In this document: in pieces, positions 41,737 through 50,441 of the stretch
Position numbering within the stretch: the stretch's first letter is position 1
Layout: the number at the start of each line of letters is the position of its first letter
Source of the DNA: Rhodococcus ruber NBRC 15591
GTDB taxonomy: Bacteria; Actinomycetota; Actinomycetes; Mycobacteriales; Mycobacteriaceae
DNA length: 64,000 nucleotides
Reading direction: 5' to 3'
NCBI RefSeq assembly: GCF_001894945.1
Contig: NZ_BCXE01000037.1
Span: forward strand, 43,356-107,355
Position numbers and translations under genes: made by a program
Notes under the pieces: generated by a model
Database searches by the model: none
Told to the model about the DNA's origin: nothing
The model's input: the letters and a program-made list of their open reading frames with translations, nothing else

Positions 41737-43032
41737 TCACACGGACGCGAGCACCTCGTCGAACAGCGCGGCGTAGCGGTCCCGCGCTGCGCGACGCCGG
41801 GTGGGCACGTGCTCGGTGGGGATCCGGTCGGCAGGGGCTTCGTAGCCACGCAGGATCAGCTTGGCGACGGTGTCGCGGTGCACCTCGTCCGGGCCGTCGT
41901 AGAGTCGCGCGGCGCGCGCGGCGCGGTACATGAAGTCGAGCGGCAGATCGGAGCTGTAGCCGAGGGAGCCGTGGGTCTGCACGGCGCGGTCGATGATGTC
42001 GTGCAGGATCTTCGCGCCGAAGTACTTGATCATGGCGATCTCCTTGCGGGCCGCCTTGGTGCCCTGGGTGTCGATCACCCAGGCGGCCTGCAGCGTCATC
42101 AGCCGCAGTGCCTGCATCTCGGCGGCGGAGTCGGCGATCCAGTTGCGCACGGTCTGCTTCTCGCCGAGGACGCTGCCGTGCGCGAAGCGGTAGGTGGCGC
42201 GTTCGCACATCATGTCGAAGGCGCGGTTGGCCTGGCCGATCCACCGCATGCAGTGGTGAATGCGGCCGGGGCCGAGCCGCTTCTGGGCGATGAGGAAGCC
42301 GTCGCCGGGATTGCCGAGCAGCGCGTCGGCACCGACCCGCACGTCGCGCAGGGTCACCTCGCAGTGCGAGCCGTAGGTGTTCTCGCGCGGCGACGGGTTC
42401 TCCATCGAGGCGATGTCGCGCACCACGTCCAGGCCGGGGGTGTCGATGGGGACGATGAACTGTGAGGCGCGGCGGTGTCGCTCGGCGTCGGGATCGGTGA
42501 CTGCGACGACGATGACGAAGTCGGCGGTCGAGGCGTTGCTGATGAACCACTTGTCGCCGCTCAGCACCCAGTCGTCGCCGTCGCGGACGGCGGTGGTCTG
42601 CAGGTTGGTCGGGTCGGCGCCGGCGTTGTCCGGTTCGGTCAGGGCGAAGGCCGAGTACTTCTCACCGGCGAGCAGCGGGTCGAGCCAGCGGCGCTTCTGG
42701 TCGTCGGTGCCGACCGCGGCGAGGATCTCCGCATTGCCGGAATCCGGTGCCTGGCAGCCGAACACGATCGGACCGAGGGGTGACGAACCGAGGATCTCGT
42801 GCATCAGACCGAGCTTGACCTGGCCGTAGCCCTGTCCGCCGAGTTCGGGGTCGAGGTGCGCGGCCCACAGCTGCTGCGCCTTGACCTTCTGCTGCAGCGG
42901 CGCAATCGCGGTGAGCAGTTGCGGCCAGGTCAGCTCGAGGGTTTCGAGCGGACGGATCTCCTCGCGCACGAAGGCGGTCATCCAGTCCAGCTTCTGCTGG
43001 AATTCGGGTTCGGTGGAGAAATCCCATGCCAT
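41737..43032 (-). CDS. Acyl-CoA dehydrogenase of the ACAD10/11 (LvaC-like) group
   Basis: A 431-residue dehydrogenase longer than standard ones. It has LGGQGYGQVKLGLMHEILG, FALTEPDNAGADPTNLQT, GDKWFISNAST, MENPSPRENTYGSHCEV and HGSLGYSSDLPLDFMYRAAR with the ending YDGPDEVHRDTVAK. This is the pattern of the dehydrogenase half of ACAD10/11. The neighbouring gene encodes an APH-type kinase, the other half. In that system the kinase phosphorylates a 4-hydroxyacyl-CoA and the dehydrogenase-like partner eliminates phosphate to give an enoyl-CoA. The kinase gene lies 26 bases upstream, with the palindrome at 44165 in front of it. Confidence 0.88.
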   Translation of the reverse strand: MAWDFSTEPEFQQKLDWMTAFVREEIRPLETLELTWPQLLTAIAPLQQKVKAQQLWAAHLDPELGGQGYGQVKLGLMHEILGSSPLGPIVFGCQAPDSGNAEILAAVGTDDQKRRWLDPLLAGEKYSAFALTEPDNAGADPTNLQTTAVRDGDDWVLSGDKWFISNASTADFVIVVAVTDPDAERHRRASQFIVPIDTPGLDVVRDIASMENPSPRENTYGSHCEVTLRDVRVGADALLGNPGDGFLIAQKRLGPGRIHHCMRWIGQANRAFDMMCERATYRFAHGSVLGEKQTVRNWIADSAAEMQALRLMTLQAAWVIDTQGTKAARKEIAMIKYFGAKILHDIIDRAVQTHGSLGYSSDLPLDFMYRAARAARLYDGPDEVHRDTVAKLILRGYEAPADRIPTEHVPTRRRAARDRYAALFDEVLASV

Positions 43033-43058
43033 GTGTGTCTACCTCCGGGGTCGGCGGG

Positions 43059-44111
43059 TCAGTCGAGGAAGCGCAGGGTGCGCTCGAACAGGTGGAGGGC
43101 GTACCGGTGCAGCCGGTCGCCGACCGGGCGGGGGGCCTGCCCGGAACAGGCGCGGGCGTAGGTGCCTTCGAGGATGATGCCGAGTTTGAACGCGGCCAGC
43201 GCGGTGTACCAGTCGAGGGCGGCGAGATCGCGGTCGGTGTTCTCGGCGTACCGCCGCACCAGTTCCGCACGGGTGGGCAGTCCACCGGCGTCGGCGAGGC
43301 GGCTTTCGAGCAGGTCGGGCTCGCCGTCGGTCTCGGGCCAGATCGCGAGCATCCAGCCGAGGTCGAGCAGCGGATCGCCGACGGTGGCCATCTCCCAGTC
43401 GACGATCGCATTCACCGTGGGGGCGATCCGATCGAACATGACGTTGGAGACGTGGTAGTCGCCGTGCAGGATGCCGGGTGTCCACTGCCGGGGCCGGTTG
43501 TCGTCGAGCCACGACGCGAGGCGGTCGACGCCGGGCAGCAGCACCGTGGGATATCCGGACAGCAGCGTGTAGGACTCGAGTTCGCTGGTCCAGCGGCCCA
43601 CCTGCCGTTCGAGGAACCCCTCCGGGCGTCCGAATCCCGTCAGACCGATCGCGGCAGGGTCGACCCGGCCGAGTTCGGTGAGCGCGTCGACCATTGCCAG
43701 GCCCATGCGACGGCGGGTGTCCCGGTCGGCGGCGTGGGCGGGGGACAGGCTCTCCGCTGCGTTGTAGCCGTCCACAGCGTGCATCAGATAGAAGACGGCG
43801 CCGAGGACGTCGGTATCCTCGCACCCGGCGATGAAGCTCGGGTGCGGCACCGCGGTCCCGGCCAGGGCACGCAGCAGGGTCATCTCCCGCAGCATCATCC
43901 GGTTCGAGTGCGGGCGAAGGTGTTTCGGTCCGCGGCGGAGAACGTAGCGGGTTCCCGCCCGCTCGAACGCGAGCATGATGTTCTGCGTTCCGCCGCCGAT
44001 CGGGGAGACCTCGGTGAGGTCGCCGGCACCGAGGCCGCTTGCGTCCATCCAGTCGCGCAGCGCGGGGAGATCGATCCCCGTCAGTTCGCTGTCTGTCATA
44101 TCGGTCGGCAT
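43059..44111 (-). CDS. APH-fold kinase for hydroxyacyl-CoA (LvaA/ACAD10-kinase-like)
   Basis: A 350-residue phosphotransferase-fold protein. GGGTQNIMLAFERAG is the nucleotide loop, ILHGDYHVSNVMF the catalytic loop (HxDxxxxN), and VDWEMATVGDPLLDLGW the metal site. Pairing with the ACAD10/11-type dehydrogenase suggests phosphorylation of a 4-hydroxyacyl-CoA, as for LvaA in levulinate use (established for the family, inferred here). ATG 44111 is used; ATG 44099 is an alternative, and neither has a strong ribosome binding site. TTGTGG-N4-CCACAA at 44165-44180 lies 54 bases upstream. A related kinase is at 10140. Confidence 0.83.
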   Translation of the reverse strand: MPTDMTDSELTGIDLPALRDWMDASGLGAGDLTEVSPIGGGTQNIMLAFERAGTRYVLRRGPKHLRPHSNRMMLREMTLLRALAGTAVPHPSFIAGCEDTDVLGAVFYLMHAVDGYNAAESLSPAHAADRDTRRRMGLAMVDALTELGRVDPAAIGLTGFGRPEGFLERQVGRWTSELESYTLLSGYPTVLLPGVDRLASWLDDNRPRQWTPGILHGDYHVSNVMFDRIAPTVNAIVDWEMATVGDPLLDLGWMLAIWPETDGEPDLLESRLADAGGLPTRAELVRRYAENTDRDLAALDWYTALAAFKLGIILEGTYARACSGQAPRPVGDRLHRYALHLFERTLRFLD

Positions 44112-44164
44112 ACCACGACGGTATCGGCCGGGTCCGGTGGGGGCAGTGCGGCTTTCGTCGCTCG

Positions 44165-44180
44165 TTGTGGGTTTCCACAA
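44165..44180 (-). promoter_or_regulatory. Probable PucR operator, site 1 (TTGTGG-N4-CCACAA)
   Basis: TTGTGG (44165-44170), spacer GTTT, CCACAA (44175-44180): a perfect 6-bp dyad. It is in the gap between the regulator gene and the kinase/dehydrogenase operon, upstream of that operon. It matches the sites at 49689 and 52511 in arm sequence and spacing. Confidence 0.68.
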
Positions 44181-44207
44181 CCGCCGTGGGAGTAGGGTCC
44201 GCGCTGG

Positions 44208-46109
44208 TCAGCTCCCGGAGAAGTCGAGGATCTGGAAGGCGAGCCGCGCCGAGAGCATGACGTCGAGACTGGCCGGATCGAGCCGGGTCAGTTCCTTGAT
44301 CTTGCCCATCCGGTAGCGCACCGTGTTCTCGTGCACGTCCAGCGTCTGTGCGGCGCCCTGGACCCGCCCCTCGGCGGTGACGAACGCGCGCCACGTGTCG
44401 AGCAGGACGCCGTCGTCGGCCGTCTGCACGGCGTGCAGGTACTCGTGCGCGAAGTGCACCGCCTCCTTGACCCGGCCGGAGCTGACGACCAGCCGGAACA
44501 GTCCGAGCTCGGTGACGTCGAGGACCCCGGCGGACCATTCGAACGACCGCGCGATCTCGGCGACCTCCCGCATCTCCCGGGCGGCCTGCGAGAAGTCGGT
44601 GACCTCCCGGCACACACCGGAGATGACGGTGGCGCCGGTCGCCAGCTGCGGCTGCAGCGACGCGCGGATCCGCGACACCGCGTCGCGCACCCGCTGCAGT
44701 TCCTCCGCGCAGCCACCGTCGGGCAGCGGCACGAGGACGATCACGCTGCCGGGCAGTTTCACCGCCGCCGGCTCGTCGATCCCGAGCACCTCCTGGAAGC
44801 GGCGGGTGACCAGACGCTGCGCGGCGGAGGCGGACATCCGCTGGTTCGCCGCGAGGGTGAACCGGACCAGCACGTGCGGATACGTGAGGTCGATACCGAA
44901 CTGCGGGCCGCGCCGCACCAGGTGTTCCTTGTCGCGGGTGTTGCGCAGCAGATCCGACAGGTAGTCGTCGCGGGCCTGGCCCTGGGTCTCGATCTGCCGG
45001 CGTTCGGAGAGGATCTGCAGGGACAGCACCGTCGCGCCGTGTTCGGCGATGTTCGCGTCGACCTGCTCGAGCGAACGGCCGACCTCGACGATGCCCAGGT
45101 AGCCGTTGGGTTTGCCCTCGATCATCAGCCGGCACAGCAGATGCCGGCGGCCGAGGCCGACGGACAACGTGGGCGGCACCACGGCCGACGGCCGGTCCGG
45201 GCTCAGGCCGGCGAGTTCGGCCTCGACCGAGGGCATGCGCCGGATCTGCTCCGAGATCACCGGGGCGCGGTCCAATCCGAGGGTGACCGGCGCCGCCCAG
45301 GCGAGTACCCGGAAGTCCTCGTCGTAGAGGACGACGGGCTTGGTCGACAGGTCGCTGAGCAGCCGCACCACGCGCTGGATGTCGGCGCCCTCGAGCACGG
45401 CGTTGGTGAGCTTGCGGTGCACGTCGGCGAGGTAGGCGAGCGTGTTGCGGCTGCGGGTGATCTCCGAGGCCTGTGCCCGCAGCCGCGAGTTGAGCATCGC
45501 CTGGGTGAGAAACAACGCGCTGAGCTGGGCGAACATCTCGGCGATCTCGATGTCCTCGGCGGTGTAACGGCGGGGAAGATCCTTGTTGTCGACGAAGAGC
45601 AGGCCGATGACCTCTCCGTCGAACACCAACGGCACCCCGAGCATGGCGCGGACCCGCCAGTGCTCCATGGTCCGGCGATGGGGGCGCGGGTCGTTGGGGA
45701 CGTCCTCGATGAGCACCGACCGGGCGGTCTCGATGATCTCCCGGCTGAAGTGGTCGCCGGCGATCCCGGATTCCTGGCGCTTGACGGCTTCGGTGATGTC
45801 ACCCTCGTCGGCGCAGTGTCCCGCGGCGCCGCGGAACCGGCCGTCGGGGCGTCTGAGGTAGAGCGAACTGCGGGACACCCCGAGCACGGTGCACAGTTTC
45901 ACGCACACCGAGCGCAGCAGCTGTTCGAGGTCGGCGTCGCCGATGGCTTCCCCGGTGATCTCGGCGAACGCGGTGATGACGTCGCGTTCGCGGGGCCGGG
46001 TCGCGGGGTGGGCCACCAGGGTGGGCGCGTGGGCGGCGGTCGGGACCGTCGCACGGGCGGAGCCGTGCTCAGGCGTCGTCGGCTCGACGTTCCCGCTCGG
46101 CAGCGCCAT
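44208..46109 (-). CDS. PucR/CdaR-type transcriptional regulator with GAF domain
   Basis: A 633-residue regulator. Residues about 40-215 form a GAF domain (RERDVITAFAEITGEAIGDA; VRAMLGVPLVFDGEVIGLLF). A central region of about 250 residues follows, with a GGDEF-like/PucR linker (YPHVLVRFTLAANQ). The C-terminal PucR helix-turn-helix is at about 575-615 (RVQGAAQTLDVHENTVRYRM). Such proteins activate catabolic operons when they bind an effector. The gene lies inside the minus-strand block, and TTGT-N8-ACAA sites occur upstream of it and of three neighbouring units. It most likely controls RibBA, flavin reductase and the luciferase-like oxidoreductases. Confidence 0.86.
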   Translation of the reverse strand: MALPSGNVEPTTPEHGSARATVPTAAHAPTLVAHPATRPRERDVITAFAEITGEAIGDADLEQLLRSVCVKLCTVLGVSRSSLYLRRPDGRFRGAAGHCADEGDITEAVKRQESGIAGDHFSREIIETARSVLIEDVPNDPRPHRRTMEHWRVRAMLGVPLVFDGEVIGLLFVDNKDLPRRYTAEDIEIAEMFAQLSALFLTQAMLNSRLRAQASEITRSRNTLAYLADVHRKLTNAVLEGADIQRVVRLLSDLSTKPVVLYDEDFRVLAWAAPVTLGLDRAPVISEQIRRMPSVEAELAGLSPDRPSAVVPPTLSVGLGRRHLLCRLMIEGKPNGYLGIVEVGRSLEQVDANIAEHGATVLSLQILSERRQIETQGQARDDYLSDLLRNTRDKEHLVRRGPQFGIDLTYPHVLVRFTLAANQRMSASAAQRLVTRRFQEVLGIDEPAAVKLPGSVIVLVPLPDGGCAEELQRVRDAVSRIRASLQPQLATGATVISGVCREVTDFSQAAREMREVAEIARSFEWSAGVLDVTELGLFRLVVSSGRVKEAVHFAHEYLHAVQTADDGVLLDTWRAFVTAEGRVQGAAQTLDVHENTVRYRMGKIKELTRLDPASLDVMLSARLAFQILDFSGS

Positions 46110-46162
46110 GCGTCTACCTCACCTCCCGGCGCCCGAGGGTGCGGCGCCGCCACGTGTCGATG

Positions 46163-46178
46163 TTGTTCATTATCACAA
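46163..46178 (-). promoter_or_regulatory. Possible PucR operator before its own gene (TTGT-N8-ACAA)
   Basis: TTGT (46163-46166) and ACAA (46175-46178) keep the outer half-sites and the 16-base length of the three better sites, but the inner two bases of each arm differ (TC and TC instead of RG and CY). It lies 54 bases upstream of the start at 46109, the same distance as site 1 from its gene. Confidence 0.5.
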
Positions 46179-46189
46179 TCTACGGGAAA

Positions 46190-47437
46190 TCAGGTCGCGA
46201 TCACAGTCGCCAGTGCGCCGTCGAGCTCGTGGCCCATCCGGTCCCGCTTGGCCCGCAGGTAGCGCACGTTGTGTGCGGTGACGACGGTCGGCAACGCCAC
46301 CCGCCCGACGATCTCGATCGAATAGCCCTCCAGCCCACCGAGTTTGCCGGGATTGTTGGTGATCAGCCGCATCCGCCGCACGCCCAGGTCGGCGAGGATC
46401 CGGGCGCCCACCCCGTAGCTGCGCGAGTCGTCGGGCAGACCGAGCGCCCGGTTCGCATCGACGGTGTCGAGGCCCTGCTCCTGCAGCGAGTACGCGCGGA
46501 TCTTGTGGGCCAGCCCGATGCCCCGGCCCTCGTGGCCGCGCAGGTACACGAGCACCCCGCACCCTTCCCGGGCGATCTCGGCGAGCGCACGCTCGAGCTG
46601 CGCCCCGCAGTCGCATCGCAGCGAACCGAGGATGTCGCCGGTCAGGCACTCGCTGTGCACCCGCACCAGCACCCCGTCGGAGGTGCGCCCGGCGGCGGCG
46701 ACGTCACCCATGACCAGTGCGAGATGCTCGGTGCCGTCGAGCACCGACCGGAACGCCACGGCCCGGAACTCCCCGAACTCGGTGGGCATCGTCGCCTCGG
46801 CGACGAGCTCGACGAACGGCTCCGTCGCAGCCCGGTATCGCACCAGGTCTGCGATCCGCAGCAGGGGCAGGCCGTGCTCCCGGGCGAACGCGACGAGATC
46901 GGCGCCGCGGCGCATCGAGCCGTCCTCGGCGACGATCTCCCCGATCACCCCCACGTCCCCGGCCGCGGCGAGACGCAGCAGATCCACGGTCGCCTCGGTG
47001 TGCCCGGCGCGGGCGAGCACCCCGCCCTCGCGGGCGCGCAGCGGGAAGACGTGGCCCGGCCGGCGCAGATCCGCAGGTTCGGTCGTGTCGTCGGCGAGTG
47101 CCCGCACGGTCGCGGCCCGGTCCTGCGCGCTGACCCCGGTCCCGGTGGAGACGTGGTCGACGGTGACGGTGAACGCCGTGCCGTGCGCGTCGGTGTTGCG
47201 TTCGACCATCAGTGGCAGGTCGAGGGTGTCGGCGCGGTGCGCGGTCATCGGCGCGCAGACGATGCCGGTGGTGTGCCGGACGATGAACGCCATCTGCTCG
47301 GCGGTCATCGTGGCGGCGGCCGCGACGAGGTCGCCTTCGTTCTCCCGGTCGTCGTCGTCCACGACGACGACCATGCCGCCGGCGGCGAGGGTCTCGACCG
47401 CGAGTTCGACGTCCTGAGCGGGGCTGGTCCGTGGCAT
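46190..47437 (-). CDS. ribBA: Bifunctional riboflavin synthesis enzyme RibBA (DHBP synthase / GTP cyclohydrolase II)
   Basis: A 415-residue fusion. Residues about 5-205 are 3,4-dihydroxy-2-butanone-4-phosphate synthase, with DDDDRENEGDLV and ARAGHTEATVDLLRLA. Residues about 215-410 are GTP cyclohydrolase II, with the zinc cysteines in ECLTGDILGSLRCDCG and the substrate loop LRGHEGRGIGLAHK. Both halves look intact. The ATG at 47437 follows AGGAG, and the flavin reductase gene ends 5 bases upstream. A ribBA inside a catabolic operon indicates a high FMN demand from the reductase and luciferase-like enzymes encoded beside it. Confidence 0.95.
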   Translation of the reverse strand: MPRTSPAQDVELAVETLAAGGMVVVVDDDDRENEGDLVAAAATMTAEQMAFIVRHTTGIVCAPMTAHRADTLDLPLMVERNTDAHGTAFTVTVDHVSTGTGVSAQDRAATVRALADDTTEPADLRRPGHVFPLRAREGGVLARAGHTEATVDLLRLAAAGDVGVIGEIVAEDGSMRRGADLVAFAREHGLPLLRIADLVRYRAATEPFVELVAEATMPTEFGEFRAVAFRSVLDGTEHLALVMGDVAAAGRTSDGVLVRVHSECLTGDILGSLRCDCGAQLERALAEIAREGCGVLVYLRGHEGRGIGLAHKIRAYSLQEQGLDTVDANRALGLPDDSRSYGVGARILADLGVRRMRLITNNPGKLGGLEGYSIEIVGRVALPTVVTAHNVRYLRAKRDRMGHELDGALATVIAT

Positions 47438-47442
47438 GGCGA

Positions 47443-47937
47443 CTACTCCTGTTCTGCGCTGTGGGTGCCGAAGGTGCGCCGGTGGTACGTCAGCGGCGGA
47501 TGGTCGACGCGGGCGGCGGCTTCGACGTGCCCGAGGACGACGACGTGGTCGCCGCCGTCGACGAGGTCGGCGACCCGGCACGCCAACCACCCCGGCGCCG
47601 CGTCGACCCGCGGCACCCCGGCCGACAGCGACCAGTCGACCCCGTCGAACTTGTCGGTGCCCTTGCGGGCGAACGTCAGGGCGAGGGCGTCCTGGCCGTG
47701 GCCGAGGACGTTCACCCCGAAACGTCCTCCGGACCGCACGACCGTGAGCAGGTCGGACCCGCGGTCGAGGGCCACCAGGACCATCGGAGGATCGAGCGAC
47801 AGCGAGGCGAAGGCGCTGACGGTGGTGCCGTGCGGGCGGGCACCGTCGAGTGCGGTCACCACCGTCACCGGGGTGCACACACTGGCCATCACGTCCCGGA
47901 ACTCGGCGGTGAACTCTTGGGCGGCAATTGGATTCAT
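47443..47937 (-). CDS. Flavin reductase (HpaC/DIM6-NTAB family)
   Basis: A 164-residue FMN-binding split-barrel protein. It has FRDVMASVCTPVTVVTALDG, GTTVSAFASLSLDPPMVLVAL and GRFGVNVLGHGQDALALTFA, and ends with the HPPLTYHRRTFG strand. It reduces FMN or FAD with NAD(P)H and supplies reduced flavin to a partner monooxygenase. Its place directly after a luciferase-like oxidoreductase gene (63-base gap) and before ribBA strongly suggests that the partner is the 48001 protein or one of its relatives. Confidence 0.93.
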   Translation of the reverse strand: MNPIAAQEFTAEFRDVMASVCTPVTVVTALDGARPHGTTVSAFASLSLDPPMVLVALDRGSDLLTVVRSGGRFGVNVLGHGQDALALTFARKGTDKFDGVDWSLSAGVPRVDAAPGWLACRVADLVDGGDHVVVLGHVEAAARVDHPPLTYHRRTFGTHSAEQE

Positions 47938-48000
47938 CTCGTCCTCCGACGGGGTCGGCCGGAGCGGTGCCCGACGGGACCGGGCACCGCCCCGAACGGC

Positions 48001-49098
48001 TCAGGCGTTCGCCGGAACCGGCGCCTTCATCTTGTGGAGCTCGGGGACGACCTTCTCGCCGTAGAGCTTCAGGGCCTTCTCCGCCTGCTCGATCGGCAGG
48101 CCGCCGAACGCGAACGCCGCATTGGCGAAGAAGTCGCCGATCATCTCGTGCCGGGCGGCGTACTTCTCGACGATCTGCTCGGGCGTGCCGTACACGTTGG
48201 CCTCGACGTACGCGTCGGCCGCGGCTTCCATTCCGGCCTCGCGGATCATGTCGGCGCCGACCTGGTAGGTCTCGTAGCCCTTCGTCTCGCGCCAGTGCTC
48301 GCCGGCGAAGTCGTAGTGCTTGATCACCGACAGGAAATACCGCGCGACGTGCTCGTAGGCGAGGCGACGGGCCTCCTCCGCGTCCTCGTGGCAGATCACG
48401 AAGTCCTGGATAACCGGCGGCAGCGGCTCGGTGTTCCAGCGCTCGCGGTACAGGTCGCGCCACCGATTGATCGCCTCGGCGTGCTTACCGAACTCGAACT
48501 GCATGAACGTCATCATGCGGACGCCGAGATCGGCGATGACCGGAACCGAGTCGGGCGACATCGCGGCGCCGAACAGGCGGTCGCGTCCCCACTCGTAGGC
48601 CGGGTTCGGGGCCGGACGGATCTCGACGCGCTGCTGCGGGTAGAACTCGCCGTCGGGCTGGTCCACCACACCGGTGCGCAGCCCCTCGATCGCGAGGTTG
48701 GCGGCTTCGATGAACCGTCCACGCGCTTCGTCCATCGGGATGCCGAACGCGTCGTACTCCATCTTGGCCAGCCCGCGGCCCATGCCGAACAGGGCGCGAC
48801 CCTCGGACATCATGTCGAGCATCGTCATCTTCTCGACGACGCGGACGGGATTGTTCCACGGCAGGATCACCGCGCCGGTGCCCAGCTTGACGGTCGACGT
48901 GCGGGCCGCGAGGTACGACATGATCTGCATGTTGTCCGGGCACATCGAGTAGTCGTCGAAGTGGTGTTCGGCGGACCAGACGGCATCGAAGCCGTACTTC
49001 TCCGCGGCGACGCCCATCTCGAGCTCGCGGACGAACACTTCCTGGTCGCTGACGTTTTCGTGGTAGTTCTGGAACACGAGCAGCATGCCGACGTCCAT
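48001..49098 (-). CDS. Luciferase-like flavin monooxygenase (LLM family) 1
   Basis: A 365-residue LLM protein. Elements are MDVGMLLVFQNYHENVSDQE, YGFDAVWSAEHHFDDYSMCPDN, LGTGAVILPWNNPVRVVE and ALFGMGRGLAKMEYDAFG, typical of bacterial-luciferase-type monooxygenases with a flavin reductase partner. The ATG follows AAGGAG. It is in one unit with the NTF2-like gene, the flavin reductase and ribBA. It would insert oxygen into a ketone, alkane or sulfonate-type substrate; a Baeyer-Villiger reaction would fit the hydrolase encoded nearby (inference). Confidence 0.88.
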   Translation of the reverse strand: MDVGMLLVFQNYHENVSDQEVFVRELEMGVAAEKYGFDAVWSAEHHFDDYSMCPDNMQIMSYLAARTSTVKLGTGAVILPWNNPVRVVEKMTMLDMMSEGRALFGMGRGLAKMEYDAFGIPMDEARGRFIEAANLAIEGLRTGVVDQPDGEFYPQQRVEIRPAPNPAYEWGRDRLFGAAMSPDSVPVIADLGVRMMTFMQFEFGKHAEAINRWRDLYRERWNTEPLPPVIQDFVICHEDAEEARRLAYEHVARYFLSVIKHYDFAGEHWRETKGYETYQVGADMIREAGMEAAADAYVEANVYGTPEQIVEKYAARHEMIGDFFANAAFAFGGLPIEQAEKALKLYGEKVVPELHKMKAPVPANA

Positions 49099-49145
49099 GG
49101 ACGTAACTCCTTGTGTGAGGGGGATGGAGGGAGACGGGAAGCGGA

Positions 49146-49571
49146 TCAGGGTGCGAGGAACACGGCCCGGGTGTGTTCGGTGTCGAGGTACTCCTTGACC
49201 GACTGGATCAGGCCGTCCCGGATCTCGAAGACGAAGTGGTAGAGGTTGTTGTAGACGCGGCCGTTGGCCATCTCCGAGTACGACTCGGTTTCGACGGCGA
49301 CCCGGTCGCCCTCGGCAGTCCATGCCCGCGGGGTCAGGGCGATCGCCCCGGTCCTGGTGGTCGCGGACAGGCCCGAGAGCATCTCGCGGAACTCCTCCTT
49401 GGTCTTGGTCCCGGAGATTCCGTCGATGGTGCCGGCCACCCACCACGTGGCGGTGGGGGCGAGGTAGCCGAGGATCGCCTCGACGTCGCCGGAGGTGAAC
49501 ACCTCCATGAACTCGGCGACGAGCTTCTTGTTGGCCGCTTCGAGGCTTCCGGCGGTCGCGACGTTGTCCAT
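49146..49571 (-). CDS. NTF2/SnoaL-like small protein
   Basis: A 141-residue cone-shaped alpha+beta protein of the SnoaL/NTF2-like superfamily. It begins AANKKLVAEFMEVFTSGDVE, followed by ILGYLAPTATWWVAG and FEIRDGLIQSVKEYLDTEHTR. Members act as isomerases, hydrolases, dehydratases or accessory proteins. It heads the operon continuing with the luciferase-like monooxygenase, flavin reductase and ribBA, with the PucR-type palindrome at 49689 upstream. A role on the product of the monooxygenase is plausible but not shown by motifs. Confidence 0.85.
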   Translation of the reverse strand: MDNVATAGSLEAANKKLVAEFMEVFTSGDVEAILGYLAPTATWWVAGTIDGISGTKTKEEFREMLSGLSATTRTGAIALTPRAWTAEGDRVAVETESYSEMANGRVYNNLYHFVFEIRDGLIQSVKEYLDTEHTRAVFLAP

Positions 49572-49680
49572 CTGAGCTCCTTCGAGTGAGGACTTGGACG
49601 AATCAGGGAGCGGGGGAAGAACTTCCCAACTGCTGCCTCCGACGGTATCCGGAAGACTGTGGTGTGGGTCACGCCGGTTT

Positions 49681-49712
49681 TCCGGTCGTTGTAGGCCGCT
49701 ACAACGACCGGA
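49681..49712 (-). promoter_or_regulatory. Probable PucR operator, site 2, inside a 14-bp hairpin
   Basis: TTGTAG-GCCG-CTACAA (49689-49704) has the same dyad and spacing as the sites at 44165 and 52511. It is the centre of a larger perfect repeat, TCCGGTCGTTGTAG (49681-49694) and CTACAACGACCGGA (49699-49712). It lies between the end of the upstream SDR gene and the start of the operon at 49571, so it may be an operator, a terminator, or both. Confidence 0.65.
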
Positions 49713-49715
49713 CGG

Positions 49716-50441
49716 TCACGACCGCGAGCTGAACGAGGACATCAGCCCACCGTCGGTGGCCACCACCGAGCCGGTCATGTACGGCGCGTCCGCGACACCC
49801 ACGACGACCTGCGCAATCTCCTCGGGGCGGCCCGTTCGGCCCATCGGGATCGCCGCGACGACCCGCTCCCGGGCCCGGCCCGTCAACGCCGAGGTCATGT
49901 CGGTGTCCACGAAACCGGGGATGACGAGATTGACGCGGATGTCCCGCGGTGCGAGCTCGACGGCGAGCACCTGGGTCAGCCCACTCAGCCCGGCCTTCGC
50001 CGCACCGTAGGCGACGTCGCCGGGGAACCCTCGGAAACCCACCACCGCACCGACATTGACGATCGCCGCCCCTGCGGACAGCCGGGGGACGACGGTCCGG
50101 GCCACCTCGAACGCGCCGGTGAGGTTGGTGGCCAGCACCTCGTCCCAGTGGGCGCGGGGCAGATCGTCGATCTGGCCGCCGCGGTGCACACCCGCGGCGT
50201 TGACCACGACGTCGAGCGCCCCGAACCGGTCGAACACCGCGTCCACCCCGAGCCCGACCGACGCCGCATCGCTGATGTCGGTGTTGATCTCCACCACCCG
50301 CTCGGGGTGCGTCCACGGCGCCGTCGCCGGCTTGCGGGCGAACACCGCCACGTTGTCGCCGCGGACGGCCGCGGCCTCCGCCACGGCCCGCCCGATGCCC
50401 CGGGAACCGCCGGTGACCAGCCACGTCCTGACGCCGCTCAT
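49716..50441 (-). CDS. SDR dehydrogenase/reductase (FabG-like)
   Basis: A 241-residue classical SDR. It has VTGGSRGIGRAVAEAAA, NAAGVHRGGQ, the YGAAKAG catalytic pair and a C-terminal TGSVVATDGGLMSSF. The ATG overlaps the stop of the upstream monooxygenase-hydrolase gene by four bases, so they are coupled. It probably oxidises or reduces a hydroxy or keto group of the pathway intermediate. It is the last gene of its unit; the 49681 hairpin follows. Confidence 0.9.
   Translation of the reverse strand: MSGVRTWLVTGGSRGIGRAVAEAAAVRGDNVAVFARKPATAPWTHPERVVEINTDISDAASVGLGVDAVFDRFGALDVVVNAAGVHRGGQIDDLPRAHWDEVLATNLTGAFEVARTVVPRLSAGAAIVNVGAVVGFRGFPGDVAYGAAKAGLSGLTQVLAVELAPRDIRVNLVIPGFVDTDMTSALTGRARERVVAAIPMGRTGRPEEIAQVVVGVADAPYMTGSVVATDGGLMSSFSSRS

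Noticed and set aside
46163..46178. Treating the site before the PucR-type gene as equal to the three perfect sites
   Set aside because: Only the outer TTGT and ACAA match; it is reported with lower confidence.
48485..48943. Small minus-strand open frame inside the LLM gene
   Set aside because: It is a shadow frame of the 48001-49098 gene with Arg/His-rich translation and no ribosome binding site.
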